This document shows, one piece after another, positions 41,280-55,800 of a DNA stretch of 64,000 nt. The first letter of the stretch is position 1. Every line of letters starts with the position of its first letter. This DNA comes from Dolomedes plantarius. Lineage: Eukaryota > Arthropoda > Arachnida > Araneae > Dolomedidae. A program made the translations under genes and the position numbers. The stretch covers positions 1,392,230 through 1,456,229 of the forward strand of contig OU015495.1 of NCBI GenBank assembly GCA_907164885.2, written 5' to 3'. The notes beneath the pieces were generated by a model that ran no database searches, had not been told where the DNA came from, and worked only from the letters and a program-made list of their open reading frames with translations.

Positions 41280-44200
41280 CACCACTAGCGCAACCACGAA
41301 GTGGGATAGGGGGGGGGGGGACAATTACCCATCCCCAGGAGCCTGAATTTCCTTAGAGAAGTACCCTGAAAAGAAAGTTTCTACTACTGTACTGAACATC
41401 CCCCCCCTCTCTGTTACACACGCAAACAAAGAAAAAAGTTTTTCTTTTTAACGTCTCTGGTTTACAACATGTACAACAATAATTACAAGATAAAAAGAAC
41501 TTTTTATATACCATGTTTTTAAATTTTCTGTTGAATCATATAAACTTGACAATTCTATGTATTATTAAATACTTTTTAAAAATTTTTTTGATGAATTATC
41601 CCATTAACTTGAAAGAAAATGAAGTTAATTGGAAGTTAACTTGCGTTTAACTTTTCGTTCCCGTCCTGGCCGACAGATGGCTGCACCAGTCTACAAAACG
41701 AAATTAAATGAAAATAATAAAAACATGGTTAAAAATCTGCTTAAAGATGGCTAAAAGTATTTAAAAAATGCATTGTTATCGTGTTCTGAGCTATTCTAAA
41801 AGTTTCAAATGTCTAGTTAATTGTCTAATGGAAGTTAGTTAAAATTCGATTGTAAGATTTGTACTAGACAAACACACACACAAACAAACAAGAAAGCGAG
41901 TTAATAAAAACATGGTAAAAAGGCCCCTGTTCTCTGGTAACTGAAAATGCGTAGTCCATTTCATCACCTTTTCCTATCCCGTGATCAATGGATGATGCAG
42001 CATCTGCCAACTGTTGCCTATTGAGTCACAACGAATTCGTTCTCGCAAAACTTTTGAGACCCGCCTCAATGAACATTCTAAATTCATCCAATATATGTAA
42101 AATACACAACCGTTAGTTAAAAAAAAAAGGTTAGTTTTAAAAAAATTATATATGCAATATAATATATCCAATACACTTTGAAACATTTCTTTATCGGACC
42201 GGAAACCACTTGTCCGGACATTTCGATCTATTTCAGACTTTGTGTTGAGCTAATGAGTCTATTATTGATCATTTGACTCTAACTTGCTTTTTAGATTTGA
42301 GCTAACATGTCTATTTAGGCCACAGCTTTGAATTATAAAATATGATATATTATTTTTAGACCGATTTGATCGAATGGTTTTCTATAGAGAAATGTTAATT
42401 TAGAGCAATTGTGCATTAATGTAGTTTTCATTCACTAAATTAGTTCCTGTTTGGAGACTAGGAGATCTAATTTATTTATTTATTTGAACGCAGTAACTAA
42501 TTAGTTGCACGTGCACATTCCTTAACAGCGTGTATATTTTATCATTTTTTTTTGGAACACTTCATGATAGCGTTATATGGTGAAGACACACACAAAAAAA
42601 TTTCCAACTATATTCATTTTGAATATTTTCATTATTAAGAAATAATCAATGAATGGATCACCACAAACCTTAAGAGATCCTACATAAATTACATCACATC
42701 CCAGACATATTCGTGACTTCGAACGCCATATGGGCGATGTATAGGTTTCGATTAAAAGCCATTCGAAAATTTCCGTATCTACGCGGAGTGCGAGTGCATT
42801 ATAATGCATGGATCCGAACATGCCCACTCCTCTAGAAAGCATCCATTGTCGTGGCTAAGGACATCAATGGAGTTAAGCTTTCCAAAGTTTATTAAACAAA
42901 AATGCATGTAAAAATTCAGACTTTAGTATAAAGAGCATTTAATATTTAAAGACGTAAACTTTAAAGCACAATTCCTATTTGTATAATCCTCTTATGCAGA
43001 GCAACAGCAGTTATTTATAAATAACCACCAAAACACAAGATTCAGACTCTTACCTTCCTACTCGTTTGTTCAGGCCTTGAAAAACTGTAATAATACTATT
43101 ATTATTGCAAAATTTCATCATAGAGAAAAATTTAAGATAAAAAATAGGACCATGAATGCAAAAAAAGCCCCCCCAAAAAAAAATTATATCTTAATTTGAT
43201 GATTTGGAGGGGTTTCTTTAAATTTATAATTGATTTCTGTCTTTAACGGTGACAGCTGATTTCTGTGGCGATGACGGGTTATTAAAATGTGTATTTGTCG
43301 AATTGACCCTAGATTTAATAAATTAAAAAGAAAAAAAGACTATTTATAATGTTCTAAAATCAGTTTTCTTGTACGGCAGATAAATAATAATACGGCTCAA
43401 GCTCACACTACAGGCATTATAACTCCACCCAAAGTTATAAAAATTACTTTATGATAAAAATACGGAAAAAAATTTACATTTTAAAAGTGAATTTTTTTAA
43501 TAAATCTTTCTTACTGAGCGTTTAAATGATTGCAATTTTTTTTTTTTTAAATTATGAAATGGCAATTTGATTCCGTAAAAACCTTCCCTATTCCCCTGCC
43601 TCTCCGAAACTTCTGACCGACATAAAATGTGGTTTAACCACATCATACAACGCTTTTCGTTCTTCGGTGATGCAATCGATGTCAACAGCTATTGCTCTTT
43701 GTTACAAAATGGCCAATTTGAAGGCAAATTTTAAAGTTATTATTATCATAAATTTAAGGAATTGTTTTGGAAGAACAAGAAAATGTTAAAAAAGTACTAA
43801 TAAAAGAGTTTAACTGTCTCGCAATTCATCTAAAAGTTCCTAAAAACGCAATGCGTCAGAGGCGTTTGAAAAGAAAGAATACGCAGAACGGAGAAGACTC
43901 CGATAAATAGTCAGGGTTACTATACTTGGCAACTTATCACTTGCATGACAAAGATACTTTTTTTTTTCATTTTCATGGAAGCTCATCTTCGTTAGTTTTC
44001 TACCTGCCGAAAAATTACTGTCATTCATTACTTATTTCATTGACAATCACTTTTTCATGCACTTTTTTATCTTAGTGTAACCGTAAAAACGTTTCTTTTC
44101 TCGATTCTTCTACCTTGCTTGCATCTGTAAAAAAACTCAAAATGTTTAATAGTATCAATGAAAATCGATCGTTATTTTGGAAATAGGAATGTTACGATGT

Positions 44201-44299
44201 TGAAATATTTCAATTTTTTTAAATAAAAGAAGCAGCATGATTTAACTCTCTAATTTAAAAATTAATTTAAAATCTAGTTTAGAAAGTGGTAAAGGTACT
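41280..44299. other. AT-rich unique sequence, no gene recognised
   Basis: Contains a G run near 41309-41321 and short (AC)n or (CAAA)n tracts near 41871-41890. No recognisable coding motif, tRNA or transposon ends. Confidence 0.5.
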
Positions 44300-44312
44300 C
44301 GCGCATGCGCAT
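44300..44312. promoter_or_regulatory. NRF1-like site
   Basis: CGCGCATGCGCA fits the palindromic NRF1 consensus, which is typical of CpG-containing animal promoters and stands out in an otherwise CpG-poor AT-rich stretch. No transcript start is identifiable. Confidence 0.35.
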
Positions 44313-45789
44313 GAAACGTAGAACGAAGAGAGAAATCATCGAATGCTCCTTTAGCGCAACTAAACCTTTATTTTATTGCACTCCAGTTGGGGCTATGCTA
44401 TGATGCTTTTTTCCATTTATTCCGTAAAGCTCAGCTGAATGTAAAATTCAGAGTGCTGAGAAAAAATCAACAACAAAAAATCAATCCTATCGTATATTCC
44501 ATGTCAATTAATTGCATTGATTAGTTAGGCTTGCATTAGAAGACGAAGAATCTGTGATGTTCAAGCTTATATGAAATAAATGTGCACTAGAAGTTCAAAA
44601 AATTTTTTTAATTGATGATTACAATGACTGAATATTTTAAAGCTAGTCTTACATACTGTTGACAACTGAAAGTACGGCAGAGACATAGTGTACATTTTAA
44701 ATGTTTAAAATAATATAGTAAGGGTATTCTGTTTTGCTACCACGTGTTGTCTAAATTGAAGGCATTTTGTTTTGATAAGAATTTTAATCTGGGAGGAAGT
44801 CAAGCACATTTTCTAAAGGATAATATTTATCACACTTTCAAAGATTTTTCAAAAGAGACGGGGAGATATTAGTGACAAACTTCAATCTCTTGAAATTTGT
44901 CATTATTAATATTTCAAAGTTATTATACATTTTGCAATTAGAAACATATGTTTAAGTAAACAGATTTTGTATTATTTGATCGAATAATATACTATTAAGT
45001 AAACTTTTAACTTATTTGGACCCTTTTTAACAGAATGAGATAGTTTTTAAATAAAAATGCAATAGATTAATTATTTCCACAAAAATAAATGTGGGGGAAA
45101 ATTTCATAAAATGTAAAAGAAATGAAACAAAATTAAGTTTCCTTAGATTTTGTATTAATTAGAAATGAAAAAAAAATCTGTCTTTATATATTAACATTAA
45201 CAAATTCTTTCAAACATATTTAGATAAAAATATCTATGGGGAAACAGTTTTTAAAAATATCACATGTAAAATGTTATTTTCTTGCACAATAATACGACTC
45301 TGTGTTCGTATAAACATATATTTTTCTACGTAAAATCAATATTTTTTCAATTTTTATTCGAAAAAAAAGGAATAATGGAGTAATAACGTACAGGCTTTTT
45401 TTCCTCATCGTTGTAAACATATTCGTTTGTTAAAATATTAGAAACATTTCAGTTTCAGGTTGTTAAAGAAGTATTAATCATTAAGTAAACAAAATGAGAA
45501 TTTATTTTATCAAAAGGTAGAATGAAATGAGAATGCATTGATTTTGGATATTTGAAAACGTATTATTTGAGTAAGTTGATCAAAAGTTAAGAAATTCGAA
45601 ACACATTGATGATTATGGAAAAGAACAACGCTCATAGAAATCACAGGGTGTCGAGAAATTATATGCATTTTCGGAGTAGTTGCTTTGAAAGTCTACGTGC
45701 TGTAAAAGATAAATTTCTTGGCTGTGTTTGTTTTAAATAAACACACAGGTGATATTTTTATAATCATAGCGCGGGAAAATTGTAAAACT

Positions 45790-45984
45790 ATAGTGTGATA
45801 TTGGGGGAGAGTGACTCATGAGGGAATAGCTCTCTGCGTAGACACGCTGCGCAGTAGAATATTCGCACTTTGTCGGCGGAATTGTTAGAGGAGATTGTGT
45901 AAAAATATTTCTAGATTTGTGTTCTTTCTAGTTCGTATAAGAAGTAGATAAAATACATTATTTCATTTTTCGATATAAAAAAGA
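45790..45984 (+). promoter_or_regulatory. possible promoter or first noncoding exon
   Basis: A GC-richer patch holds GTGACTCATG (AP-1-like, about 45811) and CTGCGCAG (about 45848), and ends in AAAGA|GTAAGT at 45985, a good splice donor. No ATG frame of note. It may be a noncoding first exon of a gene with distant coding exons. Confidence 0.25.
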
Positions 45985-48900
45985 GTAAGTTTTAGTAAAG
46001 ATATTTCTACCAGATTTATTATATCTATTTCTGCGCAAAAGAGCGTCATTTTTATTGCCGTAAATTCACGCATTAATTGGACGTTTTGAGAAAACTGCAA
46101 AATTTAACCCTGTGTTGTGTATTTTCATCGTAAATAACAGGATATGTGTAGTGGTTCAAAATATATGTACATAATATCTTTTGCTATTTGATGGAAAATT
46201 AGTTAACTATTTAATGTATGTTTACGCAAGCTGTGTAATGTATTTACATTTTATTTTTTAATTCATATTGGTGTATTATTCTTTTGAAAAGGAATTTTTA
46301 TTTACTGCATTTGACTGCATTTCCTTTCTTATGTATTTTAAACAATTTTTAGCATGATTAGTTTTAATTCTTGTTTTTACAAAGGACTACCAGATATATA
46401 TTACAAAATTCAAAAACTTGAAATTTGTTGTTTTTATATGTATTTTTTCCTCTTTCTAATTAATAATTATGTTTATCTTTTTCAGCCAATTTATTGGTAA
46501 TTAAGAATTTCATTTCAATGAAAATTTCTATTATTTATTAACTAGTTCTAATATATTAAGTGTTAAAAAATACAGTGTGATATGTTGTTTGACTTAAAAC
46601 TGTGTTAATCTTGTTGATTCATTTTCTGACATTGACAGGATTGACTTTGATATGGTAATTTTTCTGTGCTTTGTTTACACATTTTTAATTTTTCTAATTT
46701 TTTTTGTAAATTAAATATGTATTTAAAGTATCCAACAAGTATTTTTTTTCATTCACTTAACATATATTCTTGTTTTACTCACATTCCCTTCATATTTTCA
46801 CACTTCCCTCTTTTCTTTGCACCAGCTGTGAAAACAGAGTAGTATTTATTAATTTGTATGGAAGGAGTAGACATCTCTACTTATACCAAAAATTTGTTAC
46901 AGCATATATGCGTATGTGTTGCAGTAAAATAATAGATGTTATAAGAAGTTTCTATGTATATGGGACTAATAAGATGAAGGAGAGTAGACAAAATACTTAA
47001 TTATATGTAGTATTACAGATTTGTATGTACATACATTTGAAATAAATGACTCATATGTAAATACATTTGAAATAAAAGTTCATACAATCATGCTATAGTA
47101 AGATTAGCACCTAGCCCAACCCTATCCCTTCTGTTTCATGCTTGATAAAAACAGAGATGCATATTCCCATGTATTCTGCTGCTCTTTTTTTTACTAAAAT
47201 TTGTCAATAGAGAATTAGGAAATGTGATAAGCACATATAAAATATGTATAACCAATACCTATAAATTTGTAGATCACCTTTCTTAAAAAGTTTACCAAAT
47301 ACTTTTTGAATGTTAATATCTTTTAATAGAAGAGAATAAATAATACAGTGAACTATATTTAAGAAAAATTGATATTTCATCTTTAAAAAAAATGCCTGAA
47401 AATATGGTAAATGTAATATTATTGAACTTTGTGAGAGACAAAAGCATTAACGTTAATAAAAAATATTTTTCATGACAAAAGTTTCTTCCTTTTAAAATGT
47501 GTATTTTTTTTTTTAAAAATCATTTTTTTTTGCATAACAAATTTAACTTTCATAAAATTATTTAATACTTTTATATTATGAATTTTATGGATAACGTCAT
47601 TTTGATTCAGGGTAGTTCAGGTAGGGTTCTTATATTTTTTTCACTTTTGTGTAAAATTATCATGTGACCTACAGTCTAAAACTTGGAATCTAATTGATAC
47701 ATTACCTCATTGTTTCGGCAACCTTTTTTTGCCATAGTCTAAATTTTACAATTTGTATGAACTGTCCACTGATAATTGAGAGAACAGAAAATGGCTGAGT
47801 CCATTAAAAGTTTATTCATGTTGAATGGGTGAAAAAAAATATATATAATTTTGTGACAATATGCAAAATTAAGTGCCCTTTGGCTTTCATTAGAACTTGA
47901 TTTTGTTATTCACACGAAACAGTTATGATAAATTCAAATTTTCATAACTATTTTTTACAACTGTTCAATTTAGAGTTAGAATTTCCTTGGAAGAAAAGTT
48001 TATATTATACTTATACCCTGAGATTGGCTGACTACCAAATTCTTCAAGTAAAATTCCTGGTATGGCTTTCATCTGCTTTGCAGAAAAGTGTCAAGAGCTC
48101 TCTATCTGTTGGTTAGATACTAACATTGTTTCATGGATGTTTTCATAAATGTTTTTAACACAGTGTGGTAGGCCAAATATCACTTAGCCGTGTATTACAT
48201 ATTCTTTTTTATTAAAAGCATTTGTGCATAATTGATCAGTTGATTTTTTTTCTCTGGATTATATTTATTATTTAAGAGCTGTCTTTTTAATATTATTAAA
48301 TAAATATCAGTATATGAAATATGCTTGTGATCATAACTTTAATATGAGAGACTTATTACATGTAGATGTAAAGAATGCCTTTTTTTCTTTTTTGAAGTAT
48401 CATTTTAGCCCTTCATGTATCAGGAAAGTAGAGGGCACATTACGATTTATAATTGTGCTAATATCCTATTTCATTGATTTTTATATAGAGAACTACAAAA
48501 TCTTTGATATGTGAAATCAACATTTTAAAAACTCTTCAAGAAATTGAAACCTGCTACCTTTTTAAAATTGTATTGTTAAAATGCCACTATCTATCTCATT
48601 TCAAGGGGGGGGGGGGGGGAAGGAGAGACCAATCTGTAGTGGTCACTATTGAAAAAATAACGACCTTTTCTATGATCATAATGTAAATTTTATCAGTAAT
48701 TTTTCAACATGTTTTATATCAAAATGTTGAATCCTTTTAAATTATACTTAGAACTAACACTGTTTTATAAATTTTCAACTGGTATTGGTCTATTGTAGAT
48801 TTTGCCTCAGTGACAGAATTTCTGATTTTAGTTTGTTGAAGAATTATATCTTTTTCAGTGTTTTCTAATTAAATATATTACTTTTAACATTTTTTCTTAT

Positions 48901-50515
48901 TCATAATAGATTGTTGAAATATTTTTTAAAGCATGCACACACGTATATAACCATGATTTTATTTCTTAATCGTACCTTATTGTTTAAAATATCATGTTTT
49001 CAGGTAATTAGTCTTTTTATCACCTCACTATCATCCTATGTATGTTATTTGTTGTGTATCATCTTTTCTGTAATAGCTATGATTATAATATAACTGTAGG
49101 TATACATTTATATTTATGTGTGTGTGTTTAAAAATATTCTTAATTGTTATTATTTGTATGCAGGTTAAGAAACATGTAAATTTTCTTGAAGCAGAAGATT
49201 AACTTCAGTTTACTGCAAGATATTAAAGAAGACAAAATGATAAAGTAAATTTTTCTATCAGGTAATATTAGAAAATTCTTCATATATTTAAAGGCGTTCA
49301 TAAAAAATATGTGTTCTATTTGTTGAATGTGAATGTAGAAAAAGACGTGTATATTCACTGTATTGTACAATCTACAATGGTTAGGTTAAGTTATTAATGA
49401 ACATTAAAAACATGCTTTTAAGGAAAAGAGGTTTTCACAAATAAATTCATTTAACAAAGGGTAAATCAATAATTTAATCACATTCAGGAAACTAACGCAC
49501 CTGTTTTATTAAATCAAGGGATTGGGTGGAACAACAAAGCCTTGATACGACTTAATTTTCTTCTTAGATTACATCATATCTGTTGTAAAATGTTTATCAC
49601 AGAAAGTCTGTTTTAGGGGTGGAGTCTACTTTGTTCTTGTTTTAATCAACCATTAGTATTACTGATATTTATATTATATTTGGTTATGAGTAGAAGCTGC
49701 CCTTTGTTCACTTGAAAATATTTGATCTGTATTCACTAGTCCAATCTGAGTACACAAAATGAACTGCAAGTTACACCTTAATGTTATTAAAATGTGTTTT
49801 TATGTTAAATATACTGTTATACAATGACCCAGGTTTCACCATCTTTGAAAGGTTTGGGCTTTATCTTTCATCAGACTTCAGAATTCAAAATTGATTTTTA
49901 CGTTTATGTATCCATAACGTTTTTTTTTTCCCCCCAAATATCTGATTATCTTCTCAAAAGGTCATTGTTAAACGAATTCTATTGTGTTTACTCTGCAGTC
50001 TCAGTACCTCAGTCTCTCAGATGAGTTAACATATTCATGTGACTTAAGCTTTGTCTGAGTTATTTTTCATGTACTTATTATGCAATGTGTTGTCACACAT
50101 TTTTAATTTCTAATCATTTTCAGAATTATTTTTGAGTCAAATTGAAAGTACAAATGTTTAAAATATTTCAGATTTAAATTTTTCATTTTTAAGGTATTTA
50201 TTTACATTTTGTATATTTTGTCTGAAGTAATAGACGTAATCAAAGCTTAATTGATCATCAAAAAAATTGTGCTCAAGTATCATGTGCTAAAACAAAGATT
50301 TTCACTGTAAAAAACTTAAGAAGAGTTCAGAGTTAAAACTGGGCAGTCAGAATTTAAAAATGTCATTTGACCAGATTTTTTGTCAATTTAATCATATTTC
50401 GTTTAACTTCATTTGGTTAGTACCTGACAGCACCTCTCTCTTGGTATATCAACAAAGGATTTATTATGTATTTGAGTGAAAACTATGATACAAATAGGAA
50501 ACTACACAAAATTTA
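45985..50515. other. AT-rich unique sequence, possibly intronic
   Basis: Long T-rich stretches, a G run near 48606-48618, no convincing exon, tRNA or transposon. Open frames up to about 76 residues are hydrophobic, low in complexity and unsupported. Confidence 0.5.
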
Positions 50516-50523
50516 CTTCCAAG

Positions 50524-51000
50524 CAGGCCCTGATATTCCATTAGGCCCAGTAGGCCTGGGCTTAGGACCCCCGAATCTTGGGGGCCCCCAAAAATTTTTA
50601 TTTAAAAGAAAAGAAAAAAAAAAAGAAAAAATTTCCAAATTCAAATTTTTTTTATTTTACCTTTTTTAATAGCAATTTTTTTATATATCCTTTCAAATTT
50701 GATTGATTGGTTCATCGTATGTATGTATAGTGTATATAAAGTTTTTCTGGTTGCATTGTATTGGTGTTTTAATGAAGAAGTTAATATGTAGTATTTTGTT
50801 ATTTGATAATGTTCTAGGCTTCTATGCTTCAAATGGCCAATTCTTGGTAAAATGGTACTTTCGCAATGATTCATGATAACTTTTTTTTATGTGTCAATTT
50901 TGAAATTTTAAATTTTTGAAATTTTACACCCACATCAGTTTTAGTCCCCCCCCCCTTCTGAGTTGTGCCTATAGTCGAGAATTTTCTAAATCAGGCCCTG
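50524..51000. mobile_element. hAT-like MITE, 477 bp
   Basis: Starts CAGGCCCTGAT and ends in the reverse of CAGGGCCTGAT. The 8-bp flanks are cttccaag (50516-50523) and cttccgag (51001-51008), one mismatch. GGGGGCCCCC palindrome and poly-C run inside; no frame. Confidence 0.82.
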
Positions 51001-51008
51001 CTTCCGAG

Positions 51009-52479
51009 AGTTCTCTATTTTCAAAAGGTTGATAAATTTTAGCTGTGTTGAAAAGACCCAAAGCTGGCGTTATAGAATTTGTAGCGATCATCATCTGACT
51101 TCCTTTTTTTCCTCCATGGCTAATGAACTTTTCTGAGCAGCAGTTTAGTTACAAGTGTGAATGCACATGAATTCACGCTTGTAACAAATTAATATGCTCA
51201 ATATAAATAGATTTTTTTTATTACTTTGGTTATCCTGAGACCTAGCAAACTGGCATCAAGTTTTTAAAGTTAATTACAAGTGGCTGAAAACACCCTTGCC
51301 AATTTCAATACTAATAGACACAAAAACTGAAAACCATGCCCAAACCATTTGGCCCTTGTTCTGGACTTAAAGGATAAGATTTATAATATAGATAGCGGTA
51401 TTGACAGAACTTAAAACAGTTGATTGTGTAGATGTGCTGAGGTTTTCTATGTTTTTTAAAGAAATTTAACAATGAAATTCTAATTAATATTCTTCTCAAA
51501 AGCAAGGATTCCTCATGAATGTCAGATTTTTATGTAGGGTGTTTTGTATTGTAAAAACTTTTCCTTACTAGGTTTTTACTTCGTTGAACTGTCTTGTTTT
51601 GTCTTGTAATTTAATAATGTTGTTTATATACTACTTAGTAATTTTTTTAAAGAACCAATTAAAGAATCTACTTATTTAAACATTTAATGTTTTTCATTCA
51701 CTTGTGCTCTGATTCGCTATAACATTTTTATGTACTTTTTAAAATATTAACCTCCAAAATTCATGTAGTTGCTTCTAGAGAATTTTTATTATTTTATCTT
51801 TAACTGACATTTAGTGTCTGGTAATGTTTAAGATTTTAAAACTGTTCATAAAATTGTAAAATTGTATCCCCCCACCCCCTACACGCATACACTTCTGAGA
51901 TCTTTTTGAAATAAATTTTTGAAAACTTGGTGAGTTTCATTTGTGTGAGGTTTATTATTATTATTATTACTATTATTATTCTTTTTTTTTTCTCCACCGC
52001 CAACCGTTGCGATATTTTAAGCTCAATCATTTAAGATGATTATTTAAATAAGAGCTTGCATATATTAATTTAAACTCATCTTTTAATTTCTTGGATTGCT
52101 CAACCACTAAATATTTGCACCAATCAGCGTTTTGTATAAAGCTATTCATTTTTCAAAAATATTACCCCCGCAATTATGAGATAATACTTCAGAGCATTAT
52201 GTGTGAGTAATACTAATACGTAATGTGAGATGCTACTAACGAAAATAGGTTTCTTTTTAATTTAATGTTAGATTTTAATTTTGTTTGTAAATAATACGCT
52301 AGATTAAATTAGACTTTACAATTCTTTTATCCGTCTTGTCATAATCCTTAATTTTATTTGAAATTTCTGTCATATATAGCGTAAATCAGACTTTAAATTT
52401 AAACTATTGGCGATATTTTAACCGCGTCTATGGTTGACATTCTCTCAAAACGTTCCGAACATTGTTTTGATCATTTTTT
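51009..52479. other. AT-rich unique sequence
   Basis: An (ATT)n tract lies at about 51951-51978. Nothing else recognised. Confidence 0.5.
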
Positions 52480-52895
52480 TACTTTTCGCATCCCAAATAC
52501 ATTAACCAATCAGGTGCTTGCAAGCCCCTCCGCCGGTTGATCGAATGGAGCCGGCGCACTGTTCGCCTCGAAGCATGTGCCTTGAAATTTCCACATGAGT
52601 TGGATCCTATTTGCTGCGAAAATGGCGGTCGTATGATCACGATAAAATTTTTTTGTATATTTCTGATGTTATATTATTTTAATCATGAAAAAATATTTAG
52701 TTAAAAATTTTAAATCTATTTTAGCGGTAAATATGGGTATATTTTTGTCATATGGATTTGATTTTCAAGTGTTTTAATGGATAGTTTGATGGATTAATCG
52801 TATGTTCGAACTTTCGGTTCCGTTAGTGGTTGTGTGCCCGTGCTGAAGTTTTTTCATGCTGAATGAAGTCCTATGTGAAACCCTGTTCAATTGAT
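52480..52895 (+). promoter_or_regulatory. candidate promoter and noncoding first exon
   Basis: GC-richer than the 10 kb on either side. It holds a CCAAT box (ATTAACCAATCAGG, about 52502-52515), CCGCCGGTTG, and AAAATGGCGGTCG (about 52619-52631), a YY1-type element usually placed at or just after animal transcription starts. A good donor, GAT|GTAAGTG, is at 52896. The leader acceptor at 56987-56988 is downstream on the same strand, so this may start the gene whose coding exon begins at 57050. Confidence 0.4.
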
Positions 52896-55800
52896 GTAAG
52901 TGTATTTTATAGTGCGATCATTTTCTGTAAACAGAGATTTTATATATATTTTTTTTGGTAGGGAGATGTTGATGATTTAATGTGAAGCAATTTCTTATTT
53001 CATTTTCTCATACATGTTTTGAGTTGTGTCCTTTTCCAAACGTGCGAATAGCCCACGTGACCTCATTGAAATTGCGCTACGCGTAAAAATACAAGCTTCG
53101 GATAAGTAGCACTTTATTTTTTTGCCTCTTACAAGTCGAGATGCTTCTCATATATAAATTTTTGATTCAAATTTCTCCAACGAAAATTATTTACAACAAA
53201 AATTATGAAATTTTTGGAGGTTAAATTATTTACTTGTTTTTTAGGTAAGTGTTCATGAAATTTACCGTACATATTAAATTTCATTTATCTATTGCTGTAC
53301 GTTGCGTATTATTTTGCGCTAACTATTATTTTCTGCTCATGAATATCAAATTCAGATGAAAAATTCTAAATATATAATTTATTAAAATAGTTTTTAAATG
53401 TATCTTTAATGCTTTAAAAATGTAGTCGCTTGTTTATTTGTTTCAATGGTGTTTCTGTTAGGTCAGTAAATAATTTGCGTTTGTTAGTTGTTTTCAAATT
53501 TATTTAATGCTATTAACTTTTTTTCTGTATGCAGCGAAAAGCTGTATTTCATTTTTTTTCAGTGTGATGGCAAAGTTTTGAAAAATAAAAATTTTCTCTT
53601 AGTTTTATTTGTATTCAAATTTCAGCGATGAAAAATATTTACGTCGTATAACTAAACCAAGAGTATCATTCACTGGATTAATTGCCTATTTCTTTCGCCT
53701 ATCGTACTTCTAGAAAAGTGAAGAAGTAATGTTTTAATTCATACATGTTACCTGATATAATTAATGTGATATTATCTAAATTGTTGGTCTGTTAAATTCA
53801 CCTATTTTATTCATTGTGATAAATAAAAAATTAACTTTTTAAATTTTTTCAAACTTTTAAGAAAGTTGAAGTTTACTATTTTATTCTTAAAGTTAGTTTT
53901 TCCTCTCAGTACACTTTTACATTATACTCAAAATTTTGTTTATTAATGTGTATATCTGTATGTTTTTTTAATACATCTCTGCTCGTTGTGAGTTTGAAAC
54001 ACATTTTAAAAGGTGTTAAAGATCAATGTGTAAGATTTGTTGTATATAATTGATAATTATAAATATATTGTAGTTGTTAGGCATTCAACTCTGAGTTAGA
54101 TACTGTTTCTGCAGTTTTTTGATTTTGTTTTTTCATCTGAAGACTAAGATGTAACACATTTATCTATAAGAACTTGCTATAGTGTTTTATTTTTGTTTTT
54201 CTTAAATCATTGTTTTAGCATGTAAAGAAATTCATAAAAAAGTTGAGCTTTTTTTAATTAATTTTTTTTGTGGGGGGGGGGGGGGAGGTCTATCAAAGAA
54301 ATTCAGGATTTTTGTAATTCTATTAAATTTATAACTATATTATGTGAACAGGCTAACTGATATGTTATGACTTTTGAACATTCGTTAATTTCAATAGCAT
54401 AGCAGTATTATTAAATTTACATTAGTTTAAACAGAACTCTTGCTTACTAAGTGAACTCAGATGTAAGCTAGGATGGTTAAGATATATTTAAATTTTTAAT
54501 GTTAGGTTTCAGCTGTGGAAACTTAATTTGTGCCTGAAACTTTCTATTGCTTGTGTTATTATTCCCCCTTCCAACAATAAGAAAACATTTTGTCAATTTT
54601 CTGTTATGGTATGGGCCTGTAATTTCTGTGAAGTTGATGTATAAACAAATCAAAGTTTGCTGTGGTCATAAAAATTTCAAATTAAAATTCATCAGTGATA
54701 TTTCAAAAAATAGTATTTATTTTGTCAAAAGGTTTGTCTGACATTCCTGTAACAATAAAAGAAATGTAATATAAAATTAAAATAATTTTTGCTTTGTACT
54801 ATTATAATCATCATAAATCATTGGCCTGTACCAGGTTTTTTTTCTTCTTTTTTTCTCCCATGTATCTGACATATGTTTCCTAACTGGTTTACGGTATTTC
54901 AAACTAAGTCTGATGTTTGATATTCTTTCTCCAGAATATATCAATTTCTGATTCACCTATGTACAAGAGATGCTATGTGTTAGACCTCTATGTCTTCTCT
55001 TTTTGTAATTATATTTTGTCTACCATCATGTTTGCTGGATCTCTGATTAAGGATATATATTTTTCCTCCCTTATTTATAATTTTTTTTTTTCTGTAATTA
55101 CGATAGTTACTTAGTAGTCGTTGGCCATTTTGAGTATCCAGAAAGCTTCCTTTAAGCTGAAACCTTGTATTTCTGTGTTGAAACATTTTTGTTCGCATTC
55201 TTTCAAAAACTTTAAAGTGTTTATCCTAAAATTAAAATAATTGTCAGGGGATTTAGTATGAATTTTAGGCCAAGAACTCATATGCTAAACTGAATTTAAC
55301 TTAAAAAATTTTATCATATTTTCAAAAATAAATTAACTACAGTTAAGTTATTCTTTCCCATATGTAAATGATTATTGCTTTTTTATTTGTAGATATGTGT
55401 TAGTATGATAAAATGAGTTAAGGTTAAAAATAAAAGTAAAAATTTATTTGAGGTTAAAATTAGCTAAAATTTTTATTATTAAAACTGTAACATATTGAAA
55501 AAATTCTTTTTCATAACAGCATTACGTGTCTGGCTATGAATGTTATTCGTCTGGCTGATGTTTTTCATAATGATCTAGTATTAATATTAATGTTAATAGT
55601 TATACTGGTCTGTTTATTTGCTATATTTATAATTTGTGTAAACATTTTAAGGAACTGCTTTAAATATTTTTAAAAATTGAAGTTTAACAGATTATATTAC
55701 TTTAACTTAGCCATAAATGTTTAGTCTGCCAAATTTTTACTGAAAAAATACTAATTATGTTTACATATTAGTTGCTCATAGATCATTCTTAGTTACATAT

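Noticed and set aside
46770..47000. 76-residue ORF
   Set aside because: Hydrophobic, low in complexity, no splice or motif support in AT-rich sequence.
48314..48514. 66-residue ORF with a plausible globular look
   Set aside because: No conserved motif and no neighbouring exon; chance length for this composition.
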